In this document: positions 1 through 5,497 of the stretch, one piece after another
Numbering within the stretch: position 1 is the stretch's first letter
How the letters are laid out: each line of letters starts with the position of its first letter
Assembly: GCA_015655485.1 (NCBI GenBank)
Contig: JAATEZ010000161.1
Span: forward strand, 1-5,625
DNA: 5,625 nucleotides
Direction of reading: 5' to 3'
Origin: Lactobacillales bacterium
Lineage (GTDB): Bacteria; Bacillota; Bacilli; Lactobacillales; Vagococcaceae
Program-made: the position numbers and the translations under genes
The notes under the pieces: model-generated
What the model was told of the DNA's origin: nothing
The model's database searches: none
Seen by the model: the letters and a program-made list of their open reading frames with translations, nothing else

Positions 1-1
1 A

Positions 2-445
2 TCTCGCAAAGTAGTGATCTTAGCAAAATTATTTTCGGCTGCTCTGACTTGGACCCTCTGTTATTTTTCTGCATTCCTGATCACTTTATACTATAGTAAA
101 TTTTTCTGGGAAAATACAAGAGTTCAAAATCTTTGGCTGGCGGTAGTCCGTGTTTGGATTTTCGGCATCTTTATGCTGAGCCTGTTGATTTTTGGCGAAG
201 TATTGTTTAAAAGTAGTTATGGCGGGTTGCTTTGGTCCGGGTTGATATTTGTCGCGATGATCGTTCTTAACAATCTGCAAACGATTGCTAAGTTTGATCC
301 GCTGCAATTAGTGACTATCAATATGGATCTTTTGACAGGAAAACTAGCCATAACAAAAGTTTATCTGCCATTAGGAGTCTCGTTCGGGTTGATTTTCCTG
401 TTAGCAACCTCAAGCATAAGGATATTTAACAAAAAACAGCTTTAG
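2..445 (+). CDS. ABC-2 type transporter permease, C-terminal fragment (5' end outside window)
   Basis: The reading frame is open to the left edge, so the gene very probably begins upstream. An internal GTG at 14-16 could be read as a start but has no Shine-Dalgarno site. The visible part of about 147 residues has four hydrophobic segments, beginning near LFSAALTWTLCYFSAF, NLWLAVVRVWIFGIF, YGGLLWSGLIFVAMIV and LPLGVSFGLIFLLATSS. It ends in a short basic tail, IFNKKQL. A lead-in of the form SRxxxxxAK before a helix, and a last helix followed by an 'xIFxKKxL' end, are typical of ABC-2 membrane subunits, which work with a separate ATPase to export lipids, peptides or drugs. The ATPase and the N-terminal half are not in the window. 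Family assignment is by fold style only, since there is no catalytic motif to confirm it. Another polytopic membrane protein is possible. Confidence 0.6.
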   Translation, partial: SRKVVILAKLFSAALTWTLCYFSAFLITLYYSKFFWENTRVQNLWLAVVRVWIFGIFMLSLLIFGEVLFKSSYGGLLWSGLIFVAMIVLNNLQTIAKFDPLQLVTINMDLLTGKLAITKVYLPLGVSFGLIFLLATSSIRIFNKKQL

Positions 446-455
446 CTTTTTTATA

Positions 456-491
456 AAACCTCCTGATAAAAAGGTTTCTAAGGTGTTTTTT
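456..491 (+). terminator. Weak candidate terminator after the permease gene
   Basis: A 6-bp inverted repeat, AAACCT at 456-461 and AGGTTT at 472-477, lies 11 bases after the permease stop. A T6 run follows at 486-491, but it is separated from the stem by eight bases. The stem is short and AU-rich and the T run is displaced, so termination here would be leaky at best. Confidence 0.3.
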
Positions 492-727
492 GTTTATTCA
501 TGATAAAAAAGCGAAAACAAGTTTATGCAGGAGTATGCTACGAGCATAAAGAGGGAGAGAAACTATTGATTGGTATTTTTTGTTCCGTAAGGATCATATC
601 TAAGTTTTGATAACTCGAAAATGTGTAGAATCTTTCATTACAAAGTTTTGATGAATCCTAAAGGATCATTGATTCTTAGTTATGTTTGAGCCTGGTTTTT
701 TTATTTTCAATTCAATAGTAAGAACGG

Positions 728-762
728 ATCGTCGGCCCAAAACTTCCGGGCCGACGATTTTT
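728..762 (+). terminator. Strong rho-independent terminator
   Basis: There is a perfect 11-bp stem, ATCGTCGGCCC at 728-738 and GGGCCGACGAT at 748-758, with a 9-base loop. It is followed directly by a T run at 758-762. The T tract is on the plus-strand side, so it terminates rightward transcription, presumably from the permease operon 283 bases upstream. Read leftward, the stem is followed by CCGTTC with no U tract. It may still hinder read-through from the convergent hydrolase gene, but it is not a canonical terminator for that strand. Confidence 0.85.
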
Positions 763-831
763 AAAGCGGAAGAAGAATCAGGACAGCTGTTTTTGTTTAA
801 TAGATCGTTTGTTTTGTTGAATTCCTGTTTT

Positions 832-1845
832 TTATTCTAATCGCTTTTTGATGAAGTTTATGGTTTCCTTTAAACAATTTTTTGCTTCGGCCGTATTGAA
901 ATTAAACTGGTATTCGTGAGTGATTTCTTTGGTGGAATCTTTATAAAAAAGCGAATCAACGGGGACATTTAAACTTTTCAGTTTATTAGAAAAAGAAATT
1001 CCCTGATCTTCGAAAGAAAAAGCATTCCCATCTGTAATATAAGTTGGAGGAAAATCTTTTGTAAGATGATCGACTACAGAAATTTGCTTTAGCTCTGTGC
1101 TGTTTTGCCAGTCTTTGCTGCCTAATAAGGACCATGCGACAGTTTTTACAAAAAATTTCATGAATTTATTATCAGATTTTTGTTGAGCAACTTGCTTCAG
1201 ATCTAATGGCCCGCAGTAAGAAATATAACCCAAAATCGTTTTAGAGCTCACAGATCGGGTCATGTTCATTTCTTTAGAGTAGTTCTTATTTGTTTGTACA
1301 GCCACATATTGAGCAGCGATTTGCGAGCCCGCAGAGTCGCCCCCAAAAAATACTTTGGTAAAATCCAGCATCGGGTAATCGTTTTGATGTTGTGCTAAGA
1401 AAGTATACATTTCGTTCATTTGAATGACTTGACCGGGATAATGCAAATCAGGGGCAAGCTCATAATTCATGACCACTACAGCCACTTTGTTTTCATGTGC
1501 AAGATAAGTGGCAAATTCTTTCATTCCGGATTTATCGCCGCCAACGTATCCTCCGCCATGCGCCCAAAATACTACCGGAACTTTACCTGCCGATTTTTCC
1601 GGATAGTAAATATCTAACGTATTTTGTTTATATTGAGAGGTATAGGTAATATCTTTGACAACTTTTACAGTTTGTTTTGCGGCAGCATATTTTTCTTTGT
1701 CTTTTATTTCTACCTCCTGACTGAACATTCGATTTATTATCAAGGCACCTGGTTTAGGCGAGACTTGAAATGCGATGAATACACCAATCAATAAAAGGAT
1801 GATTATTGTCAAAAACCACAACAGAATTTTTACAAGTTTTTTCAT
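832..1845 (-). CDS. Membrane-anchored alpha/beta hydrolase (HSL/family IV esterase-like)
   Basis: This 337-residue protein is predicted to hydrolyse ester bonds of an unknown small substrate. Residues 5-27 form one hydrophobic helix after a basic N-terminus (MKKLVK). No lipobox cysteine or clear signal-peptidase site follows, so it is probably an N-terminal anchor with the catalytic domain outside. Family landmarks are the oxyanion-hole motif HGGG at 96-99 (HGGGYVGGD), the nucleophile elbow GDSAG at 169-173 with Ser171, and a C-terminal histidine, His310, in THEYQF. The acid motif is unusual: where HSL-type esterases have D-x-L-x-D-x-G, this protein reads FSFEDQG, so the usual Asp position is Phe276. 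Asp272 in TDGN or Asp280 may substitute. The ATG start is supported by GGGGAG a few bases upstream. The gene stands alone, divergent from the MarR operon, and I see no convincing promoter for it. Hydrolase assignment is firm; substrate and exact subfamily are unknown. Confidence 0.88.
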   Translation of the reverse strand: MKKLVKILLWFLTIIILLLIGVFIAFQVSPKPGALIINRMFSQEVEIKDKEKYAAAKQTVKVVKDITYTSQYKQNTLDIYYPEKSAGKVPVVFWAHGGGYVGGDKSGMKEFATYLAHENKVAVVVMNYELAPDLHYPGQVIQMNEMYTFLAQHQNDYPMLDFTKVFFGGDSAGSQIAAQYVAVQTNKNYSKEMNMTRSVSSKTILGYISYCGPLDLKQVAQQKSDNKFMKFFVKTVAWSLLGSKDWQNSTELKQISVVDHLTKDFPPTYITDGNAFSFEDQGISFSNKLKSLNVPVDSLFYKDSTKEITHEYQFNFNTAEAKNCLKETINFIKKRLE

Positions 1846-2084
1846 TTGCTCCCCGCCTTCGAAATAGGATGTTGATTAAGTAGTTATTAACCATTTGGTT
1901 TTAAAACGATATTTTAAGGCTGATAGAAATCACAAAGTATCTATGCGAACTATTTGGAAGAAAATCATCATTCACAATGACTGCGATAGATTTTATTTTC
2001 CCTTGAAAAATGGATAAAGGTTTATTCAAATTTTAGATAAAAAACAGAAAAATCTGCATGGATCGAGAAAACCAGCTGTCGTTG

Positions 2085-2114
2085 GCCCATCGGAAAATCA
2101 TGGGCGGTTTTTTT
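2085..2114 (+). terminator. Rho-independent terminator without an obvious upstream gene
   Basis: A 6-bp stem, GCCCAT at 2085-2090 and ATGGGC at 2100-2105, closes a 9-base loop. It is followed by GG and then seven T residues at 2108-2114. The orientation is rightward, yet the nearest gene to the left runs the other way. It either ends an unannotated small transcript or shields the MarR promoter from antisense read-through. Confidence 0.65.
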
Positions 2115-2319
2115 GACAACTAAGGTGAAAGAATTTAAAACAAGAGCAAACAGCTATTCAGATCAGACTCGGGTGAATTAGGAAACGTTACTGTCTCTAT
2201 CTTTATCTTTATTAACTTAGAATATTTTAAATGAATTTCAAAGTCAAGATGATTTACTCAGCGGATCACATTTTTTTAAAGACCGAGAAGATACTCTATT
2301 GAAAAACTTGAAAAAAAGA

Positions 2320-2348
2320 TTGAAAAAAAATACTAAGCAGCATATAAT
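2320..2348 (+). promoter_or_regulatory. Sigma-A promoter of the MarR-nitroreductase operon
   Basis: The -35 TTGAAA (2320-2325) and a perfect -10 TATAAT (2343-2348) are separated by exactly 17 bases. Upstream, TTGAAAA motifs recur at 2299, 2308 and 2320 within an A-rich stretch that could act as an UP element or bent DNA. The predicted transcription start is about 2355, immediately before the palindrome and about 44 bases before the MarR ATG. Confidence 0.85.
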
Positions 2349-2356
2349 TGACTTGT

Positions 2357-2380
2357 CCATCGTTGACTAGTCAACGATGG
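2357..2380. promoter_or_regulatory. Perfect 24-bp palindrome, probable MarR operator
   Basis: The left arm CCATCGTTGACT is followed directly by its exact reverse complement, so all 24 bases are symmetric around CTAG. The core TTGACTAGTCAA has the size and symmetry expected for a winged-helix dimer of the MarR family. It lies at about +2 to +25 of the predicted transcript, between the -10 and the ribosome binding site, where a bound repressor would block initiation or early elongation. Autoregulation by the adjacent gene product is inference. In RNA the same bases could fold into a 10-bp hairpin whose 3' arm touches the Shine-Dalgarno run. Confidence 0.8.
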
Positions 2381-2393
2381 GAGGAGGGGAGGG
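2380..2393 (+). promoter_or_regulatory. Purine-rich ribosome binding site that fixes the MarR start
   Basis: An uninterrupted purine run containing AGGAGG at 2382-2387 precedes the ATG at 2399. This favours that ATG over the in-frame TTG at 2348. The TTG lies in the -10 box and would translate through the operator. The run directly follows the palindrome, so operator and ribosome binding site are contiguous. Confidence 0.8.
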
Positions 2394-2398
2394 ACCCT

Positions 2399-2833
2399 AT
2401 GGAAATTTCGAACAAAAAATCAGGACAAATCTTATTTCTTTTGAAAAGTTTAGGCAACCAAATCACACAAAATTTTGAAAAAACAACGGATGTCAGCCTC
2501 ACTCGTTATCAAATGCTGGTTTTGCTCACTGAAAATGAAATAGTTTCGCAAAGTGAGATCCAGCATGCTTTGCACATTGATCAATCTGCAATCACCAGAC
2601 ATCTAAAAATATTAGAAAGTTATGAATTTGTGGAGCGCAAAAGAAATCCGGAAAATAATCGCGAAGTCTTAGTTAAGATCACTGAAAAAGGAAAGCACAT
2701 GTTTAATAGCTGTACGCCGGGAAAGAAAGAAGTGATCGGACAGTTATACGAAGGAATAACTTCTGAAAAAATCGATGATCTGATTGAGACACTTCTCTTG
2801 TTGTATAACAATTCTAAAGAGGCGGGTAAATAG
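2399..2833 (+). CDS. MarR-family winged-helix transcriptional regulator
   Basis: This 144-residue DNA-binding protein has the usual MarR length and probably acts as a dimeric repressor. The order is an N-terminal helix (about 3-30), the helix 'SLTRYQMLVLLTE' (33-45), the HTH at about 50-73 (SQSEIQHALHIDQSAITRHL; recognition helix around 62-73), and a wing at about 80-92 (RKRNPENNREV) followed by ITEKGK. The C-terminal helix (about 121-140) completes the dimer interface. There is one cysteine (Cys105), which does not by itself indicate an OhrR-type thiol sensor. The gene is preceded by a near-consensus promoter and a perfect palindrome, so negative autoregulation is likely. The nitroreductase gene follows after 97 bases. 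This pairing resembles B. subtilis ydgJ next to ydgI. The inducing ligand cannot be read from the sequence. Confidence 0.92.
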   Translation: MEISNKKSGQILFLLKSLGNQITQNFEKTTDVSLTRYQMLVLLTENEIVSQSEIQHALHIDQSAITRHLKILESYEFVERKRNPENNREVLVKITEKGKHMFNSCTPGKKEVIGQLYEGITSEKIDDLIETLLLLYNNSKEAGK

Positions 2834-2930
2834 GTGGAGCCGTACAATTATTTTTAAAATTGCTGTCATGCTGATTTTGTGTTTTTTTAATCATAGATCT
2901 AAAATTCATTTAAAAGAAAGAGGAAATATT

Positions 2931-3569
2931 ATGAGTAAAACTTTTAAAGAAAATAATTTCGAAAAAATCTTGAGAGGACGCAAATCTATACGCGAATATG
3001 ATGAAACAGTAAAAATATCAAAAGAAGAAATGGAAGCTATTTTAAACGATACAGTATTGGCCCCTTCTTCTGTCAATATGCAATCTTGGCGGTTTATAGT
3101 GGTTGAAAGTGATGAGGCGAAAGCAAAATTAAAACCTTTAATTCGTTTTAATACGAGACAAAATGACACTTCTGCTGCCATGATTTTAATTTTTGGCGAT
3201 AGGAAATGTTATGAGTTTGGCGAGGAAATTTTTGAAAGGGCCGTTGCTGAAGGAAAAATGCCTGAAGAAATGAAGGAAAAACAGTTGGCGGAAGTTATTC
3301 CTTATTATAAAAATTTAACAAGGCAGCAAATGAATGACATTGTCAAAATCGACGGCAGTCTGGCAGCGATGCAGTTAATGCTGGTTGCTCGTGCTTACGG
3401 ATATGATACCAACCCTATGGGAGGCTTTGAAGCAGACCAATTGGCGGAAGCTTTTGATTTAGATCCTGAACGTTACGAACCGGTCCTGATTGTTTCCATC
3501 GGGAAAGCAAATGAAGCAGGGTATAGTTCCATTAGGTTGCCAATTAGCAAAGTAGCTGCCTGGAAATAA
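2931..3569 (+). CDS. ydgI: NAD(P)H nitroreductase family FMN protein, YdgI-like
   Basis: This 212-residue flavoprotein of the nitroreductase superfamily is a cytoplasmic, usually dimeric enzyme that passes electrons from NAD(P)H to nitroaromatics, quinones or similar acceptors. FMN-binding landmarks are GRKSIREYD at 16-24 (Arg17, Ser19, Arg21 for the phosphate), APSSVNMQSWRF at 44-55, IDGSLAAMQLMLVARAYGYDT at 140-160, and the late NPMGGF plus SIGKA segments (161-166, 189-193). The long middle helix region, 95-135, and the 'RLPISKVAAWK' end agree with my memory of B. subtilis YdgI (about 209 residues). The start is the ATG at 2931, with AAAGAGG seven bases upstream. The frame is open for 49 codons further upstream, but those codons overlap the MarR gene and look non-coding. 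No good promoter lies in the 97-base gap, so co-transcription with the MarR gene is likely. The physiological substrate is unknown. Confidence 0.92.
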   Translation: MSKTFKENNFEKILRGRKSIREYDETVKISKEEMEAILNDTVLAPSSVNMQSWRFIVVESDEAKAKLKPLIRFNTRQNDTSAAMILIFGDRKCYEFGEEIFERAVAEGKMPEEMKEKQLAEVIPYYKNLTRQQMNDIVKIDGSLAAMQLMLVARAYGYDTNPMGGFEADQLAEAFDLDPERYEPVLIVSIGKANEAGYSSIRLPISKVAAWK

Positions 3570-3642
3570 ACAAAGAAAAAATTTTTTAAAATATTTGTGA
3601 TAATGATTTCAGGCTGTTTTTAAAAAGGAAATAGTAAAAATC

Positions 3643-3685
3643 AGGATAGACTCAAAGACACGATTTTTGCGTCAGAGTCTATCTT
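3643..3685. terminator. Hairpin after the nitroreductase gene, probable terminator
   Basis: A perfect 9-bp stem, GATAGACTC at 3645-3653 and GAGTCTATC at 3675-3683, extends to 11 pairs with a G-U and an A-U at its base. Inner GAC/GTC pairing shortens the loop. Rightward it is followed only by TTTCT. Leftward it is followed by CTGATTTTT after the stem. It is a reasonable but imperfect terminator, possibly working in both directions, 76 bases after the nitroreductase stop. Confidence 0.6.
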
Positions 3686-3716
3686 TCTAAAGTCATTATT
3701 TTGGATAGTTAGATCC

Positions 3717-3725
3717 TGATAAAAT
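3717..3725 (+). promoter_or_regulatory. Candidate extended -10 promoter for the MFS gene
   Basis: TGATAAAAT matches the TGnTATAAT extended -10 pattern with one base different. The best -35 at normal spacing (TTATTT around 3696) is poor. It also falls beside the ATCCTG arm of an inverted repeat (3713-3718 with CAGGAT at 3738-3743). It is the best promoter candidate in the gap but weakly supported. Confidence 0.3.
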
Positions 3726-3748
3726 ACTGAATAAAGGCAGGATTTCTT

Positions 3749-3778
3749 TTAGATTTGTTCTCAAAAATCTAATTTTTT
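3749..3778 (+). terminator. AU-rich hairpin with T6 tail in the leader (possible attenuator)
   Basis: TTAGATTT at 3749-3756 pairs with AAATCTAA at 3765-3772 across an 8-base loop, and six T residues (3773-3778) follow at once. The layout is that of an intrinsic terminator, but the stem has only one G-C pair, so it would be inefficient. It lies downstream of the candidate MFS promoter, which would suit a leaky attenuator. Confidence 0.4.
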
Positions 3779-3787
3779 AGCAGGCTC

Positions 3788-3860
3788 CTTACAAACTGGG
3801 ACAGGAAGACCGATGCAACTTTAATGCTGCTCTAACTAACAGCCAGTTCACTGGTGTAAG
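3788..3860 (+). ncRNA. Possible structured RNA element in the MFS leader
   Basis: CTTACA (3788-3793) pairs with TGTAAG (3855-3860), and the directly adjoining AACTGG (3794-3799) pairs with CCAGTT (3843-3848). This makes a 12-bp stem interrupted only by a six-base bulge, CACTGG, on the 3' side. The bulge can instead pair with CCAG (3843-3846) to form a local hairpin, so two exclusive folds exist. The interior of about 43 bases has only weak pairing. No known riboswitch motif is recognised. This rests on visual pairing alone and could be chance. Confidence 0.3.
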
Positions 3861-3917
3861 AAATAAAAGAAAAAGGTCAATTTTTTTAATGACCGGCAAT
3901 TTATAAATAAGTATTCT

Positions 3918-3922
3918 GGAGG
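3918..3922 (+). promoter_or_regulatory. Ribosome binding site that decides the TTG start of the MFS gene
   Basis: GGAGG lies nine bases before the TTG at 3932. The next in-frame ATG (codon 14) has no such site and would remove the start of the first membrane helix, so TTG is the better start. Confidence 0.8.
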
Positions 3923-3931
3923 TTATTTTTT

Positions 3932-5302
3932 TTGGAAAAAACGATATCAAATCAAACGCGCAATCTTTTAATGATCCTTTTATTAGTAATGGCTTTTACG
4001 GCTACTTTAAATCAAACATTGATGGTCACGGCACTGCCGCTGATGATGGATACATTAAAAGTAAACTTAAATACTGTTCAATGGCTGACGACAGGGTATG
4101 TACTGACTTTAGGCATCATAACACCGATATCGGCACTGTTATTTGAAAAAATAGGCAATCGCTTTTTGTTCTTGACCAGTGCCATTATTTTTTTCTTAGG
4201 CACCATATTGGGAGCTGTCAGCAATACTTTTTCTCTGGTTTTATTAGCGCGAATAATTCAGGCGGCTTCAGGAGGGATCATCGTTACTTTTACGCAGATA
4301 TTATTATTAAGATTATTTCCCATCGAGAAACGCGGCGTCATTATTGGATATATTAATTTAGTGATTTCAGCGGCTCCCGCCATTGGACCGACGTTGTCCG
4401 GATTGATTTTGAACAAATTTAATTGGCATACTTTGTTTACTATGACTTTGCCTGTGACGGGGGTAATTATAATACTCGGTTTTTTCTTTCTTCCTAATTA
4501 CTCCGAAGTAAAGAATATTAAAATCGATACTTTATCGATCGCATCTTCTATTTTTGGTTTTGGTTTGCTGCTTTCAAGTTTTTCGTTCTTTTTGACCACT
4601 CCCTTGTTGGCTGCAGTCTTATTTATATTTGGATTAATTATTTCCACTTTTTTTGTTTTTCGACAATTGGGAAAAAACAAGAATCCTTTACTAAACATTC
4701 GGCTGCTTAAAAATCATAGCTTCAGAAGCATGACGATAGCTATTATGATTATTTTTGGAATACTTATGGGAACAGAAACGATTTTACCGTTATATACAGA
4801 AAATATATTAAATTTATCACCTTTAAATACAGGTCTTATTATGCTGCCTGGTGCAGCGGTCATGTCACTGATGTCTCCATTTATTGGGAAAGTGTATGAC
4901 AAATACGGCATGAAAATGATCACGATCGTGGGGATAGTCTTAGTTGTTCTTTCCTGTCTTCCGATGATGCGGTTGACAGAAGAGACATCCGTTTTATCGA
5001 TCATCATCGTCTTTACTTTGCGGATGGCGGGCCTTGGTTTATTGATGACGTCAATAACCACGGAATCATTCAAGCAGATCTCACCTGGACAGATGAGCCA
5101 TGCCACCGCTTTAAATAATTCTCTAAGACAAGTAGGCGCTTCATTTTTTAATACTTTAATGATTGGCATTTCAAGTATCCCCGCAAACTTTGTGGTTGGA
5201 GTTCAATGGGCTTTTGGCGGTACCTTGGTCATGGCAGCATTGATCATCCTCATTCTTGTGTTATATTTTAGTAAAAATACCAAAAATCCGCTAGACTCTT
5301 GA
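3932..5302 (+). CDS. MFS drug exporter, DHA2 (14-TM) family
   Basis: This 456-residue integral membrane protein is predicted to export drugs or other small toxic compounds in exchange for protons. It shows about 14 hydrophobic helices. Helix 1 (about 12-36) carries TLNQTLMVTALP. Helix 2 follows QWLTTGYVL (50-58). The helix 2-3 loop has a degenerate motif A (EKIGNRF, 72-78). Helix 4 has ARIIQAASGGI (106-116; motif B-like). Helix 5 carries the antiporter motif C as AAPAIGPTLSGLIL (147-160). Two extra central helices (about 200-243) give the 14-helix layout, and a second motif A-like loop, GKVYDKYG, is at 319-326. It starts at TTG with a good GGAGG site. It lies 362 bases after the nitroreductase, beyond a probable terminator, so it is likely its own transcription unit. 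A role beside the MarR-nitroreductase pair in xenobiotic defence is plausible but unproven. The substrate is unknown. Confidence 0.92.
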   Translation: MEKTISNQTRNLLMILLLVMAFTATLNQTLMVTALPLMMDTLKVNLNTVQWLTTGYVLTLGIITPISALLFEKIGNRFLFLTSAIIFFLGTILGAVSNTFSLVLLARIIQAASGGIIVTFTQILLLRLFPIEKRGVIIGYINLVISAAPAIGPTLSGLILNKFNWHTLFTMTLPVTGVIIILGFFFLPNYSEVKNIKIDTLSIASSIFGFGLLLSSFSFFLTTPLLAAVLFIFGLIISTFFVFRQLGKNKNPLLNIRLLKNHSFRSMTIAIMIIFGILMGTETILPLYTENILNLSPLNTGLIMLPGAAVMSLMSPFIGKVYDKYGMKMITIVGIVLVVLSCLPMMRLTEETSVLSIIIVFTLRMAGLGLLMTSITTESFKQISPGQMSHATALNNSLRQVGASFFNTLMIGISSIPANFVVGVQWAFGGTLVMAALIILILVLYFSKNTKNPLDS

Positions 5303-5497
5303 GGCTAGAATCGATTAGTAATTATTCTTCTCTGCGATTGTTTTAGAAAAAAATTCAATAGGAACAGATCAATAACAGTTTTTGAAATGATAAAAGAATT
5401 CGAAAGCGGCCGGTATTGTGAGCGGACAGGCCAAAAATCGAAAACTTGAAATGAAGTGTTTGATCTGTGTGCCGGTATATTAAGAAATTATAGAGAT

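Larger units (their letters stand above)
446..831. other. Convergent intergenic region, no convincing gene
   Basis: This 386-base gap separates the plus-strand permease fragment from the minus-strand hydrolase. It contains the weak hairpin at 456-491 and the strong terminator at 728-762. The only ATG-started frame of note, 500-610 (36 codons, beginning MIKKRKQVYAG), lacks a properly spaced Shine-Dalgarno site and matches no family I recognise. The motif GGATCAT occurs at 591-597 and again near 663. I see no tRNA, IS end or CRISPR repeat. Confidence 0.6.
1846..2398. other. Divergent intergenic region between hydrolase and MarR operon
   Basis: This 553-base gap is unusually long for two divergent genes. 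It holds a plus-strand terminator at 2085-2114, a TTGACA at 2113-2118 with a poor -10 (TAAAAC at 2136-2141), A-tracts near 2299-2328, and the MarR promoter and operator at 2320-2380. From 2221 to 2370 one plus-strand frame is stop-free and rich in charged residues, but it lacks a good start or Shine-Dalgarno site. I regard it as non-coding or decayed. No RNA gene is recognised. Confidence 0.6.
3570..3931 (+). other. Hairpin-dense intergenic region and probable leader of the MFS gene
   Basis: This 362-base stretch has no credible ORF but at least five inverted repeats: 3643-3685, 3711-3745, 3749-3778, 3788-3860 and 3875-3894. The first probably ends the nitroreductase transcript. The only promoter-like site I see is an extended -10, TGATAAAAT at 3717-3725, with a poor -35. 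If it is used, the MFS mRNA would carry a structured leader of about 200 bases. The structure does not match any riboswitch consensus I know. Confidence 0.5.

Noticed and set aside
2221..2370. Stop-free plus-strand frame of about 49 codons rich in Lys, Asp and Leu before the MarR gene
   Set aside because: It has no suitable start codon with a Shine-Dalgarno site, and it runs through the promoter and operator.
2348..2398. A 17-residue N-terminal extension of the MarR protein from a TTG at 2348
   Set aside because: The TTG overlaps the last base of the -10 box, so it would lie upstream of the predicted transcript start, and the added codons read through the palindrome and the Shine-Dalgarno run. 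The ATG at 2399 has a strong site.
2856..2888. Possible hairpin (AAAAT...ATTTT) and T7 run between the MarR and nitroreductase genes
   Set aside because: The stem is interrupted and almost all A-U, so an effective terminator is unlikely. At most it could slightly reduce read-through.
2784..2930. A 49-residue upstream extension of the nitroreductase overlapping the MarR gene
   Set aside because: The extra residues are unlike any nitroreductase N-terminus, and the ATG at 2931 has AAAGAGG at proper spacing and starts at the family's usual length.
3788..3860. A known riboswitch (SAM, c-di-GMP, fluoride, TPP or T-box) before the MFS gene
   Set aside because: None of the conserved core sequences of these classes is present. 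Only generic pairing is visible.
4714..5169. A 151-residue minus-strand frame inside the MFS gene
   Set aside because: It is a shadow of the exporter, whose membrane helices and motifs are clearly coding. The antisense frame has no recognisable domain.
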